This document shows positions 8,561 through 18,013 of a DNA stretch of 64,000 bases, piece after piece (the stretch's first letter is position 1; the number at the start of each line of letters is the position of its first letter). The notes under the pieces are model-generated. The model worked only from the letters and a program-made list of their open reading frames with translations. It searched no databases and was not told where the DNA came from. Origin of the DNA: Pseudomonadota bacterium (lineage in GTDB: Bacteria; Pseudomonadota; Alphaproteobacteria; Acetobacterales; Acetobacteraceae); assembly GCA_019351895.1 (NCBI GenBank), contig JABBOH010000010.1:1-64000 (forward strand). The letters are read 5' to 3'. Position numbers and translations under genes: made by a program.

Positions 8561-9285
8561 GACGCTTCAGCATGTTCCAATATACTCACATACTTTGCTG
8601 GATTGATCCGTCAAAAAAACAGGAACCTAGTTTGGTCGGAGTCTTCCGCCCAAATTGATCTCACTTGCTGCGCGTTGGAGAAGCGCTTTCATCAGACGCT
8701 TGGTATACCAGAGTCGGGGGCATGGGAAACTGTCTTCGATGAAACAAAGGAGATGACCGGCCACCAGACCAAATACAACCATATTTTGGATAGGACGTTC
8801 CTAAGGCCACGCGATATCATTCAATTCACAAACGATATCTTGCGTGTACACAAAGAGAACGAAATAGGTAGTGGGTTGAATTTCACTAATAAAAATGTAA
8901 TCGATGCAAGATCAATGTACTCGAATTATCTGCTTGGTGAGCTTGATAATGAAATTCGAAAGCACCACCCCAATTATGAGGCCTATCTAGAGGTTTTTAG
9001 AACAATTGGAAGTTTGCAGTTTACGATTGACGATTTTGAAAAGACGGTCTCCGAACGATCAGACCTCGATTAAAAAGCGTATCGCCCCGTACCATTCTGT
9101 CCGAGTTATTCGAGTTTTCGGTTGTCGGTTTCTACCGCTCAGGAGGCGCTGGGTTCGGGGGCGCGGACTATGTTTGGCGACATAGAGACCGCCGGATTAA
9201 ATTCAACGAAAACGCTTCCAATTACCGGATACATCCGGGGTTCATGGAGGTTCTAGGACTAAAGAAGTTCACACGGTCATCTTAG
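8561..9285 (+). pseudogene. AT-rich 3' remnant of a P-loop ATPase (Sll1717/KAP-like), frameshifted
   Basis: The DNA here is much richer in A and T than its neighbours. One frame (from about 8561, stop at 9071-9073) encodes RTFLRPRDIIQFTND, DARSMYSNYLLGELDNE and FRTIGSLQF. A second frame continues from about 9075 to a stop at 9283-9285 with LSELFEFSVVGFY, GGADYVWRHRD and NYRIHPGFMEVLGLKK. Read together they resemble, from memory, the C-terminal part of Sll1717-type P-loop ATPases. No Walker A or start region is present, so the gene is 5'-truncated as well as frameshifted. It is probably a leftover of a horizontally acquired, possibly defence-related, gene. Family assignment is tentative. Confidence 0.5.
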
Positions 9286-9548
9286 ACACGTCGGGCGTTT
9301 TCGTGAGCTCAACCCGCTGATCGAGGTAGGTGCAGCCCAGGAGTGCGAACTTCCCTAAGTCTTTGGTGCCAGAAGCTACAAGACGAACCTCAACCTCGCA
9401 CTATAGCCACCGTCCCGATCTCGCAGTCTTTTCGGGGCAAGCAACTGTTCCACGCTTTTGTTCGGCAGTGCCACGCCTAGCGTTTTAACGCCGCTCACGG
9501 CCGCCACCTTTTTTTGGAAGGAGAGACCTACGGTCGGCCAAAACAACC
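9286..9548. other. gene-free stretch between ATPase remnant and dnaE
   Basis: About 260 bp with mixed composition. A leftward frame runs through it into dnaE on the same strand but lacks a ribosome site and any recognisable motif. I see no hairpin with a T-run, no RNA gene and no attachment-type repeat. Confidence 0.4.
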
Positions 9549-12500
9549 TCAGATCTCCTCGACGCTCGCGATGCCAGGCATGACCTTGAGCGCCGCTGCA
9601 AGCCTCGGCGAGACGTTGAACCGCCCCGGCAGCTTGATCTCCGCCTCGCGATGCGCGTCGAGCCGCGGGCAGAGAATGACCTCGCCGCGCCCCTGCCCTT
9701 CCTGCGTCAGCAATGTCCGGATATGGGCGACCGCCGCCGTCTCCGTCAGCCACACCCGCAGCCCAACCCCCGCGCCGGCGGCGGCCTTGTCGAGCGGCGC
9801 CACGTCCTGCGCCGTGATCCGCAGCGCATCGCCTTCCAGCCGCAAATCGACCGTTACCAGCAGAGCCGTGCCTTCCCGCAGCAGCTCCCCCGAGCGGGCG
9901 AGGACTTCACTGAACAGCGTCACCTCGAAGCTGCCCCCACCGTCCGAAAGTCGCACCCAGGCCATGCGCCCGCCGGTTCGCGTCGGGCGCACCTTGGGCG
10001 AGCCGATCATGATGCCGGCAACTTTCACCCGCCCGGTGCCGTTGGCCGCCGCCGCCTCCAGCCGCGTGCTCGACATCACGCCGAGCCGGCGCAGCGTCGA
10101 GCCGAAGCTGTCGAGCGGATGGCTGGTCAGGTGGAACCCGATCGCCTCGGCCTCGAACCCCAGCCGGTCCAGCATTGGCCAGTCCGGCATCTCGGCGAAA
10201 CGCAGCGGCTCCGGCTTGGAGCCGAGGCCTCCGAAGAGGCCGATCTGGCCACTGCCGCGATCCTCCGCCGTTGCCTGCGCCCGCTTGAGCAGCATGTCGC
10301 AGCCCGTGAACAGGCGGGCACGGTTGCTGTCGAGCTGGTCGAAGGCGCCCGCCTTGATGAGGTTCTCGAGCTGCATCTTGTTGAGCAGCTTCGGGTCCAC
10401 GCGCTCGGCGAAGTCGGCGAGGTCCGCGAAGGGGCGATGGCCCCGCGCCTCCACCACCGCCTCCATAGCCGCCTGCCCCACACGCTTGACGGCGGCGAGC
10501 GCGTAGCGGATCGCGAGGCTGCCGTCGGGCTGCCGTTCGACGGTGAAGTCGGCGGCCGAGCGGTTGATGTCGGGCGGCAGCACGGCGATGCCCATGCGAT
10601 TCGCCTCCTGCCGGAACGCCGCCAGCTTGTCGGTATTGCTGACAGCGAGACTCATGCAGGCGGCGATGAAGGGCACCGGATGGTTCGCCTTCATCCAGGC
10701 GGTCTGGTAGGCAACCAGCGCATAAGCCGCCGCATGGGATTTGTTGAAGCCATAGTCGGCGAACTTCGCCATCAAGTCGAAGATGTCGCCAGCCTTGGCG
10801 GCGTCGATGCCCTGTGCCACGGCGCCGTCCGTGAAGATCTTGCGTTGTGCCTCCATCTCGGCGCGGATCTTCTTGCCCATGGCGCGGCGCAGCAGGTCGG
10901 CCGCACCCAGGCTGTAGCCGCCCAGCTTCTGGGCGATCTGCATGACCTGCTCCTGATAAACCATGATGCCGTAAGTCTCGGCGAGGATGTCATGAATATC
11001 GGGATGCGGCGCCTCCCACGCCTCGCCATGCTTGCGCTGGCAATAGGCCGGGATGTTCGCCATCGGGCCGGGACGGTAGAGGGCGACGCCCGCGATCAGA
11101 TCCTCGAAACGGTCGGGCCGCATCTGGCGCAGCACGTCCCGCATGCCCTGGCTTTCGAACTGGAACACTCCGCCGGCATCGCCTCGCTGCAGCATCTCGT
11201 AAGTCGGGCCATCATCGAGCGGCAGCCGGTCCACGTCCACCGTTATGCCGAGGCGCGAAAGGAAGTCGGTCGCGCGGCGCAGGATGGTGAGCGTCGTGAG
11301 GCCGAGGAAGTCGAACTTCACCAGTCCCGCCTGCTCGACATGTTTCATCGAATACTGCGTGACAAGAAAGTCGGAGCGCGGATCCTTGTAGAGCGGCACG
11401 AGCTCGGTCAGAGGCCGGTCACCGATGACGACACCCGCCGCGTGGGTGCTGGCATGACGATATAAACCTTCGAGCTGAAGCGCGATCTCCATCAGCCGGC
11501 GCACCGCCTCGTCGTCGTCGCGCATCTGCTGCAGCCGTGGCTCGCCCTCTATGGCTTCCTTGAGCGTCACTGGCTTCGCCGGGTTGTTGGGGATGAGTTC
11601 AGCAACGCGGTTGACTTGTCCAAAGGGCAGGCCGAGTACGCGACCGGTATCGCGCACCGCCGCGCGGGCCTGCAGCTTACCGAAGGTGATGATCTGCGCC
11701 ACGCGGTCGGCGCCGTATTCGCCGCGCACGTAGGTGATGACCTCGTCGCGCCGGTCCTGGCAGAAGTCGATGTCGAAGTCAGGCATCGACACGCGCTCTG
11801 GGTTGAGGAAGCGCTCGAACAGCAATCCGAACCTGAGCGGATCGAGGGCGGTGATGCTGAGCGACCACGCAACGACAGAGCCCGCGCCGGAACCGCGTCC
11901 GGGTCCCACGGGAATGTCCCGCGCCTTGGCCCACTGGATGAAGTCGGCAACGATCATGAAGTAGCCGGCGAAGCCCATGCGCGCGATGACGCCGAGCTCG
12001 TACTCCAGGCGCTCCTTGTAAACCTTGGCCGTTTCGGCATCGGCTTCCATGAGGGCGAGGTGCCGCGCCAGCCCCTCGGCAGCCATCTGCCGCACCGTCT
12101 CCTCCTCCGTGGCACCCTCGCGGACCTTGGGGCAGACGGGCAGCAGAGGCTTTCGCGTCTCGGCCATCACCGCGCAGCGACGGGCGATAGCGAGGGTGTT
12201 GTCGCAAGCCTCGGGCATGTCGGCGAACAGTGCGCGCATGGCGGCGGCGGGCTTGAACCAGTGTTCGGGCGTCACGCGGCGGCGGTCGCTCTCCGACAGC
12301 ACGCGGCCTTCGGCTATGCAGAGCAGCGCGTCATGCGCCTGATGCATCGCCTCGGTAGCGAAGTAGCAGTCATTAGCGGCGACGAGCGGCAGCCCGATCT
12401 CGTCGGCAAGCGCTACGAGACCTGGCTCGATCGCCTGCTCGACCGCGAGCCCGTGGCGGTGCAGTTCGACCGCCACGCGATCCGGAAAGGCTTCCGCGAA

Positions 12501-12986
12501 GCGTGCCAGGAGGAGCGCCGCCTCGGCCCGTTGACCTTCCGCCAGCAGCCGGTTGATGGGCCCGAGCGTGCCGCCGGTGAGAAGGATGAGCCCATCCGCA
12601 TGGCGGGCCAGGCGGTCGAAGCTGATCTGCGGGCGGAGGCCGGGATCGGTCTCCAGATAGGTGATGGACGAGAGGCGCTGAAGATTAGCGTAGCCGACAT
12701 CAGTCTGCGCAAGGAGCACGATGGGCTCGGGCGGCAAACGCGGCTGGTCCGGACGGCCGAGTGCGATCTGGCAGCCAAGGATGGGCTGGACGCCCTTCGC
12801 CACGGCGGCCTGACTGAATTCGAGCGCGCCGAACAGGTTGCTGGTGTCGGTCAGCGCCACTGCCGGCATCCCGTCCGCCGCCGCCAGCGCCGCGAGCTTG
12901 TCTGCCTTGATGGCGCCTTCACTCAGCGAATAGGCCGAGTGGGCATGAAGATGGACGAAAGCCGGGCGGTCGCTCGAGTCACTCAT
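9549..12986 (-). CDS. dnaE: DNA polymerase III alpha subunit
   Basis: Catalytic subunit of the replicative polymerase, 1145 residues, the length of DnaE1 rather than the shorter error-prone DnaE2. The PHP domain opens with FVHLHAHSAYSLSEGA. The C-family polymerase core has PVGPGRGSGAGSVVAW followed by the catalytic PDFDIDF at about residue 400, and the third acidic site in KFDFLGL near 557. The C-terminus keeps the OB-fold segment (VKVAGIM). ATG at 12986 fits the family N-terminus; an in-frame ATG at 13022 has AGAGG almost touching it. It stands alone, divergent from the AlgX-like gene 73 bp away. Confidence 0.97.
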   Translation of the reverse strand: MSDSSDRPAFVHLHAHSAYSLSEGAIKADKLAALAAADGMPAVALTDTSNLFGALEFSQAAVAKGVQPILGCQIALGRPDQPRLPPEPIVLLAQTDVGYANLQRLSSITYLETDPGLRPQISFDRLARHADGLILLTGGTLGPINRLLAEGQRAEAALLLARFAEAFPDRVAVELHRHGLAVEQAIEPGLVALADEIGLPLVAANDCYFATEAMHQAHDALLCIAEGRVLSESDRRRVTPEHWFKPAAAMRALFADMPEACDNTLAIARRCAVMAETRKPLLPVCPKVREGATEEETVRQMAAEGLARHLALMEADAETAKVYKERLEYELGVIARMGFAGYFMIVADFIQWAKARDIPVGPGRGSGAGSVVAWSLSITALDPLRFGLLFERFLNPERVSMPDFDIDFCQDRRDEVITYVRGEYGADRVAQIITFGKLQARAAVRDTGRVLGLPFGQVNRVAELIPNNPAKPVTLKEAIEGEPRLQQMRDDDEAVRRLMEIALQLEGLYRHASTHAAGVVIGDRPLTELVPLYKDPRSDFLVTQYSMKHVEQAGLVKFDFLGLTTLTILRRATDFLSRLGITVDVDRLPLDDGPTYEMLQRGDAGGVFQFESQGMRDVLRQMRPDRFEDLIAGVALYRPGPMANIPAYCQRKHGEAWEAPHPDIHDILAETYGIMVYQEQVMQIAQKLGGYSLGAADLLRRAMGKKIRAEMEAQRKIFTDGAVAQGIDAAKAGDIFDLMAKFADYGFNKSHAAAYALVAYQTAWMKANHPVPFIAACMSLAVSNTDKLAAFRQEANRMGIAVLPPDINRSAADFTVERQPDGSLAIRYALAAVKRVGQAAMEAVVEARGHRPFADLADFAERVDPKLLNKMQLENLIKAGAFDQLDSNRARLFTGCDMLLKRAQATAEDRGSGQIGLFGGLGSKPEPLRFAEMPDWPMLDRLGFEAEAIGFHLTSHPLDSFGSTLRRLGVMSSTRLEAAAANGTGRVKVAGIMIGSPKVRPTRTGGRMAWVRLSDGGGSFEVTLFSEVLARSGELLREGTALLVTVDLRLEGDALRITAQDVAPLDKAAAGAGVGLRVWLTETAAVAHIRTLLTQEGQGRGEVILCPRLDAHREAEIKLPGRFNVSPRLAAALKVMPGIASVEEI

Positions 12987-13059
12987 GGCGAACCGTATAG
13001 GACAAGCGGCCGAGTCGATCATCCTCTGAGGGCGGCCAGAGAATGTTAACCAGCCTCGC

Positions 13060-14097
13060 GTGAAGATGGGCCATCGGTCGAGCCGGCGCGGCTCTGCCCT
13101 GGATAAGGATCAACCGCGTGACGTGGAGCGCGACCTCCCCCCCTCGCTCGCCGTCGGGGGCCTCGGGCTGATGGAGTTCGAGCGGCTAGCCGCTTTGGAG
13201 CGGGAGCTGGTGGCGCGCAATATTGCCGTACAGCCTGCGCAGTATCGGCGTGCGCCGGGCACTGTCTCGGAAAGCGGCGCGGTCGTGCAAGGCTTCGCGG
13301 GCCATCTGTTCATCGCCGATGGGGGCAATCTCTGGGAGCAGCAACTTGTCGGCGGGCTTGGGCTCACCGCGGAGGCGCTCGGCCTCTGGTCGCGCGCGCT
13401 GAGAGACCGCACGACGCACGCGGCCGAGCTTGGCGTGCGGATCGTGCAGGTGGTGGTGCCGGAGAAGCAGATCGTTCTGCCGGGCTTTCGCTGGCTGACG
13501 GATCGGGCGCCCGACCCCTCGCGCCGTCCTCTGACCGCGATCCGGACAGCGGCGGATGGCGCCATCCTCTACCCGGCCGAGGCACTCCGCCTCCATGAAC
13601 CATGGTGCGAATTGTTCTGGCGTGGGAACTCGCACTGGTGCGCCACGGGCTGCATCATAGTCGCGCGGGCAATCCTGGCCGCGCTGATGGATGCGCCGCC
13701 GCCGCTGGAACCGCTGGTCCGTCTGGAGCGCGCGGCGTTTCGCCACGATCTGTCGACACATTTCGCCGAGGATGTGGCGATCGAGGAGATCATCCGCATC
13801 GGCGAGGCGGGACGGCGCATCTTCGACACGATGATGTTCGCCAAGACCGGCCATTATGGCGGCAGCCACTACATCATCCGCAACATCGACGCGCCTTTGC
13901 GCGAAAGTCTGGTGATCTTCGGGGACAGCAACGCCTGCGACATGGGACTGTCGGCCGCGCTGAGCGCTGTCTTCACCGACGTCCACTTCCGTTGGTCGAA
14001 AAGCGTCGACTGGGCCTATGTCGAGGAGATGCACGCGCGCTTCGTGATCTGGGAGAGCGCTGAGCGCTTCCTCATCACGCCGCCGGCCGAGGACTAA
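13060..14097 (+). CDS. AlgX/AlgJ-like SGNH acyltransferase-fold protein
   Basis: 345 residues with the features of the AlgX/AlgJ/DHHW SGNH-hydrolase group: a VVVPEKQIVLPG strand, WRGNSHWCATGC, and VIFGDSNACDMGLSAAL carrying the putative nucleophilic Ser of the GDS block. Family members O-acetylate alginate or other exopolysaccharides in the periplasm. Here the DxH dyad reads Asn-Ser-His, so the Asp is missing, and I see no clear signal peptide. No other polysaccharide genes surround it, so it is an orphan. The start is uncertain: GTG 13060 is the longest, ATG 13066 and 13171 are alternatives. Confidence 0.65.
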   Translation: MKMGHRSSRRGSALDKDQPRDVERDLPPSLAVGGLGLMEFERLAALERELVARNIAVQPAQYRRAPGTVSESGAVVQGFAGHLFIADGGNLWEQQLVGGLGLTAEALGLWSRALRDRTTHAAELGVRIVQVVVPEKQIVLPGFRWLTDRAPDPSRRPLTAIRTAADGAILYPAEALRLHEPWCELFWRGNSHWCATGCIIVARAILAALMDAPPPLEPLVRLERAAFRHDLSTHFAEDVAIEEIIRIGEAGRRIFDTMMFAKTGHYGGSHYIIRNIDAPLRESLVIFGDSNACDMGLSAALSAVFTDVHFRWSKSVDWAYVEEMHARFVIWESAERFLITPPAED

Positions 14098-14100
14098 GGC

Positions 14101-14673
14101 TCAAGCCTCATCCTCATCGGGGCCGAGGACCAGATCCGCATAAAGCCCGGAGAGCGGGATCTCGACGTCGATCTCGGCTATGCGAAGCACCGCGTACTCG
14201 TCGGCCAGGACCTCGTCCTCTCAGTGGTCGGCTCGGCGCGTGAACACCAGCGCGCCGATATGGCTCTGCTGGAGGACACCGTAGCGCTGGATGGAAGGCG
14301 TGGCGCGATACTCGGCGTTCTTGACGATCAGGTCGTCATGCAGGCTGCCCGGGCTCAGCACCTCGAAGACCACGATCGGATCAGCCACCACCTTGGCGTC
14401 ATTCGGCACAGGCGTGCTGACGACGAAGGCATCAGGCTAGCGGATACGGCACGCGACCTCGATCTTGAGTTCGCTTCCAACCGGCTGGCAGGGTCTGCCT
14501 CGGAGACGGCCGGTCAGGCTGAAAAGAAGGTTTCGCTGGATGGCGGCATGCGCAAAGGTTCCGCCGGTCTTGGCAACAGGCTGGTGCCCGTCGAACTCGT
14601 AGCGCAGTTCCTGCCGCTCATCCCAGTCGAGGAATTGCTCCAGCGTCATGGGTCTGCGCAGCGCTGTGCTCAT
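14101..14673 (-). pseudogene. Uma2-family endonuclease gene with two in-frame stops
   Basis: One continuous frame of about 190 codons encodes a Uma2 (DUF820) protein from ATG 14673, preceded by GGGGAG, to the final stop at 14101-14103. It is interrupted by an amber codon at 14437-14439, where the family usually has the Tyr of RYPD, and by an opal codon at 14221-14223. Conserved parts remain: MTLEQFLDWDE, YEFDGH, GSELKIEVA, PDAFVV and VVFEVLSPGS, the PD-(D/E)XK-like region. Each stop is one base change from a sense codon, with no frameshift. Most likely a recent pseudogene; suppression would be needed for full-length product. It follows lolD on the same strand. Confidence 0.8.
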
Positions 14674-14725
14674 GCGCTCCCCATACCACCATTCTTGCCG
14701 CGGGGCGCTCTCCGGCGCGGGCCCC

Positions 14726-15406
14726 TCAGGCCATCGCCACCAGACAACCGCCGCGCAGCGTGACCCGACGGTCCATCCGCGCGGCAAGCTCGGGGTTGTG
14801 GGTCGCGATCAGAGCCGCAACGCCCTGACCCCGTACCGCCGACAACAGCTCGTTGAAGACGATGTCGGCCGTCGCCGCGTCGAGATTGCCGGTCGGCTCG
14901 TCCGCCAGCAGCAGTCCCGGCGCATTGGCCAAGGCCCGCGCGATCGCCACCCGCTGCTGCTCGCCGCCCGAAAGCTTGCCGGGAAGATGCCCGACGCGAT
15001 GACCGAGCCCGAACGCCGCCAGCAGTACCCGCGCCCGGACCTCGGCTTTCTTACGCGCGACCCCCGCGATCATCTGCGGCAACACGATGTTCTCGAGCGC
15101 CGTGAACTCCGCCAGCAGGTGGTGGAACTGGTAGACGAAGCCGATGCGGTCCCGGCGGATCGCGGTCCGCGCGCCATCCGGCAAAGCACCCGCATCCCGC
15201 CCGTCCATCATCACCCGACCGCCGTCCGGCCGGTCGAGCAGCCCCGCCAGATGCAGCAAGGTGGACTTGCCCGAACCCGAAGGCGCCACCAGCGCCACGA
15301 TCTCCCCGGCCTTCAGCTCCAGATCGATCGAGGTCAGCACGTCGAGCGAACCCGCGGGAGTGCGGTAGCTGCGCCGCACCGCCTCCATCACCAAAGGATC
15401 ACTCAT
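14726..15406 (-). CDS. lolD: lipoprotein-releasing system ATP-binding protein LolD
   Basis: ATPase that powers detachment of outer-membrane lipoproteins from the inner membrane for transfer to LolA; 226 residues. Walker [11 protein letters not shown]-loop FVYQFHHLL, signature [15 protein letters not shown], Walker [13 protein letters not shown] and the H-loop ATHN are all present. The start at 15406 overlaps the end of the permease gene by 8 bp, indicating translational coupling. [14 protein letters not shown] before the signature is the LolD-type pattern. Confidence 0.95.
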   Translation of the reverse strand: MSDPLVMEAVRRSYRTPAGSLDVLTSIDLELKAGEIVALVAPSGSGKSTLLHLAGLLDRPDGGRVMMDGRDAGALPDGARTAIRRDRIGFVYQFHHLLAEFTALENIVLPQMIAGVARKKAEVRARVLLAAFGLGHRVGHLPGKLSGGEQQRVAIARALANAPGLLLADEPTGNLDAATADIVFNELLSAVRGQGVAALIATHNPELAARMDRRVTLRGGCLVAMA

Positions 15407-16652
15407 GACGCAGCGCTTCCACGGGGTCGGTTCGGGCCGCCCTCCAGGAGGGGTAGAGCGTCGCGAGCAGCGACAGGGCCAGCGCCATCACAAGCACGGC
15501 GGTCACCTCGCCCCAGTCGAGCACCGCCGGCAACTGCTCCAGAAAATAGACCGTCGGATCGAACAGCGTCGTGCCGGTGATGTGCTCCATCGCGACCCGG
15601 ATGCGTTCGATATTGGCGCAGAACACCACCCCGAGCACGAAGCCGATCAACGTCCCGGTGACGCCGATGGAGGCGCCCGCCATGAGGAAGATGCGCATGA
15701 TGGCACCCCGCCCCGCACCCAGCGTGCGCAAGACCGCGATGTCCCGCGTCTTGTCCTTCACCATCATGATCAGGGACGAGATCACGTTGAAGGCGGCGAC
15801 GACGATGATCAGCGTGAGGATGAGGAACATCACGTTCCGCTCCACGGTCACCGCCTGAAAGAAGCTGTCGTTCGAGTGCTCCCAGTCGATCACCTGGATT
15901 GGCGCGTCTGGCAGCGCTCGCCGGATACGGCGGCTGATCTCGCCCACCGCCTCCGGGTTCTTGACCGTGACCTCGATCTGCGTCGCGCGGTCGGCCGAGG
16001 CGAAGAAGGTCTGCGCCGCGGCCATCGGCATGAAGGCGAAGGTCGAATCGTACTCCTGCATGCCGACGTTGAAGATGCCGACGACCTGATAGGCACGGAT
16101 GCGCGGAATGGTGCCGATCGCGGTCGCATTCCCTTGCGGCGAGACGAAGGTGATGGTGGAGCCGACGGTCAGCCCCAGCGACTGCGCCAGCCCCGAGCCC
16201 ACGATCACCGCATTGTCGCCGGTCATCGCGTCGATGGAGCCCGCGAGCATGTGCCTGGATACGGAGGTCTGCGCCTTCAGATCGGCGTCGTTCATGCCAC
16301 GCACGACGCCGCCGACCGCGCCGCCGCGCTCGCCGGTGAGCAGCACCTCGCCCTGAAAGATCGGCGCGGCCTGGGTCACGCCCGGGATCCCCCGGATGGT
16401 GCGGGCCATCGCCTCGTAATCCACCAACTGCGTGCCGCCCGCGCCATAGACGCCGAGGTCGCCGTTCAATCCGAGAATGCGCGACAGCAGGTCCTGACGG
16501 AAACCGTTCATGACGCTCATCACGATGATCAGCGTCGCGACCCCGAGGGCGATGCCGACCAGCGAGAAGATAGCGATGACGGAGACGAAACGTTCACCCT
16601 TGCGGGCGCGAAGATAGCGTCCGGCGACGGCACGCTCGAAAGGACCGAACAT
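15399..16652 (-). CDS. lolC: lipoprotein-releasing system transmembrane protein LolC/LolE
   Basis: 417-residue membrane partner of LolD. It has one N-terminal helix (about residues 22-45), a large periplasmic MacB-like domain (about 46-265), and three C-terminal FtsX-domain helices. The N-terminal [27 protein letters not shown] segment and the C-terminal [16 protein letters not shown] ending are family hallmarks. Only one such protein is encoded with lolD, as in many alphaproteobacteria, suggesting a homodimer rather than a LolC-LolE pair. The start shares one base with the stop of proS, so proS-lolC-lolD form an operon. Confidence 0.95.
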   Translation of the reverse strand: MFGPFERAVAGRYLRARKGERFVSVIAIFSLVGIALGVATLIIVMSVMNGFRQDLLSRILGLNGDLGVYGAGGTQLVDYEAMARTIRGIPGVTQAAPIFQGEVLLTGERGGAVGGVVRGMNDADLKAQTSVSRHMLAGSIDAMTGDNAVIVGSGLAQSLGLTVGSTITFVSPQGNATAIGTIPRIRAYQVVGIFNVGMQEYDSTFAFMPMAAAQTFFASADRATQIEVTVKNPEAVGEISRRIRRALPDAPIQVIDWEHSNDSFFQAVTVERNVMFLILTLIIVVAAFNVISSLIMMVKDKTRDIAVLRTLGAGRGAIMRIFLMAGASIGVTGTLIGFVLGVVFCANIERIRVAMEHITGTTLFDPTVYFLEQLPAVLDWGEVTAVLVMALALSLLATLYPSWRAARTDPVEALRHE

Positions 16653-17974
16653 CAGGCGTTTGTCACCCCGATGCGGCTCAACGCATCCTCGACGCTCAAT
16701 TCCACCCGCTCGCCGGTCGCCCGGCGCTTCAGCTCCACCTGTCCTGACGCCGCGCCACGCGGCCCGACGACGATCTGCCAGGGATGCCCCATGAGGTCGG
16801 CATCTGCAAATTTCACGCCCGCTCGCTCGGAGCGGTCGTCATACAGGGCGACCGCGCGCAGATTGCCGTAAAGCGTCTCGCACACCGCGTCCGTGGTGGC
16901 GTCGCCCTGCTTGAGGTTGAGGATGCCGGCCTTGAAGGGCGCCACGCTGTCCGGCCAGATGATGCCGGCCTCGTCGTGGCTCGCCTCGATGAGCGCGCCC
17001 ACCATGCGGCTCACGCCGATGCCGTAGCTGCCCATCTCGGGGTTGATCTTCTGCCCGTCCGCCCCGGTGACGGCGAAGTTCATCGCCGCAGAATACTTCG
17101 TGCCAAAATAAAAGATGTGGCCGACCTCGATGCCGCGCCCCTCGCGACGACGGTCAGGGCTCACCTTGTCCCAGGCCTCCAGATCGTGCTTCTCGTCCGT
17201 CGCCGCATAGTGGGTCGTCATCGTCTCGAAGAAGCGGGCGAGGTCGTCCGGGTTGGCGATGTCGAAATTGGCGGCGCTGTAGTCCACCTCCTCGAAGGCA
17301 GCATCGTAGAAGACCTGGCTCTCGCCGGTAGGCGCCAGGATGATGAATTCGTGGCTGAGTTCGCCGCCGATGGGCCCGGTATCGGCGACCATGGGGATCG
17401 CCTTCACGCCCAGGCGCTGGAAGGTCCGCATATAGGCCAGCATCATGCGCCGGTAGCTGACGACGGCGCCGGCGTAATCCATGTCGAAACTATAGGCGTC
17501 CTTCATCAGAAACTCGCGTCCGCGCATGACGCCGAAGCGTGGCCGCACCTCGTCCCGGAACTTCCACTGGATGTGGTAGGCGATCTGCGGCAGCTCCTTG
17601 TAGCTGCGGATCGACTGCCGGTAGAGGTCGGTGATCATTTCCTCGTTCGTCGGTCCGTAGAGCAGGTCGCGCTCATGCCGGTCCCGGATACGGAGCATCT
17701 CCCGGCCGTAATCCTCGTAGCGCCCGCTCTCCTGCCACAGCGTGGCGGGCTGGATGGTGGGCATCAGCACTTCCTGCGCGCCCGCGGCGTCCTGCTCCGT
17801 ACGGACGATGTCGGCGATGTTATTCAGCACGCGAAGCCCGGCCGGCAGCCAGGCATAGATGCCGGCCGCCGTCTGGCGCACCAGACCCGCCCGCAGCATG
17901 AGCCGGTGGGAAGCGATCTGCGCCTCGGCGGGCACTTCCTTGAGGGTCGGGATCAGGCTTCGGGATAGACGCAT
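16652..17974 (-). CDS. proS: prolyl-tRNA synthetase
   Basis: Class II aminoacyl-tRNA synthetase charging tRNA-Pro; 440 residues. Motif 1 lies in the [16 protein letters not shown] region, motif 2 around [21 protein letters not shown], and motif 3 in [16 protein letters not shown]. The C-terminal anticodon-binding domain ends in [11 protein letters not shown]. At 440 residues the large editing insertion found in the roughly 570-residue E. coli enzyme is absent, the form known in alphaproteobacteria, where editing may rely on a free-standing protein. First gene of the proS-lolC-lolD operon. Confidence 0.96.
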   Translation of the reverse strand: MRLSRSLIPTLKEVPAEAQIASHRLMLRAGLVRQTAAGIYAWLPAGLRVLNNIADIVRTEQDAAGAQEVLMPTIQPATLWQESGRYEDYGREMLRIRDRHERDLLYGPTNEEMITDLYRQSIRSYKELPQIAYHIQWKFRDEVRPRFGVMRGREFLMKDAYSFDMDYAGAVVSYRRMMLAYMRTFQRLGVKAIPMVADTGPIGGELSHEFIILAPTGESQVFYDAAFEEVDYSAANFDIANPDDLARFFETMTTHYAATDEKHDLEAWDKVSPDRRREGRGIEVGHIFYFGTKYSAAMNFAVTGADGQKINPEMGSYGIGVSRMVGALIEASHDEAGIIWPDSVAPFKAGILNLKQGDATTDAVCETLYGNLRAVALYDDRSERAGVKFADADLMGHPWQIVVGPRGAASGQVELKRRATGERVELSVEDALSRIGVTNA

Positions 17975-18013
17975 CGGGCTGGGACTCTTCTTCTTCGGCT
18001 GCGGGGGCGGACC

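Noticed and set aside
9376-9753. 125-codon leftward open frame overlapping the end of dnaE
   Set aside because: It overlaps dnaE out of frame, and its unique part resembles nothing.
9651-13049. Long plus-strand open frames across dnaE
   Set aside because: Antisense shadows of dnaE caused by high GC at third positions; no recognisable protein features.
15405-17968. Plus-strand open frames of about 490 and 390 codons opposite lolC and proS
   Set aside because: Arg/His/Asp-rich shadow translations; the minus-strand genes are clear families.
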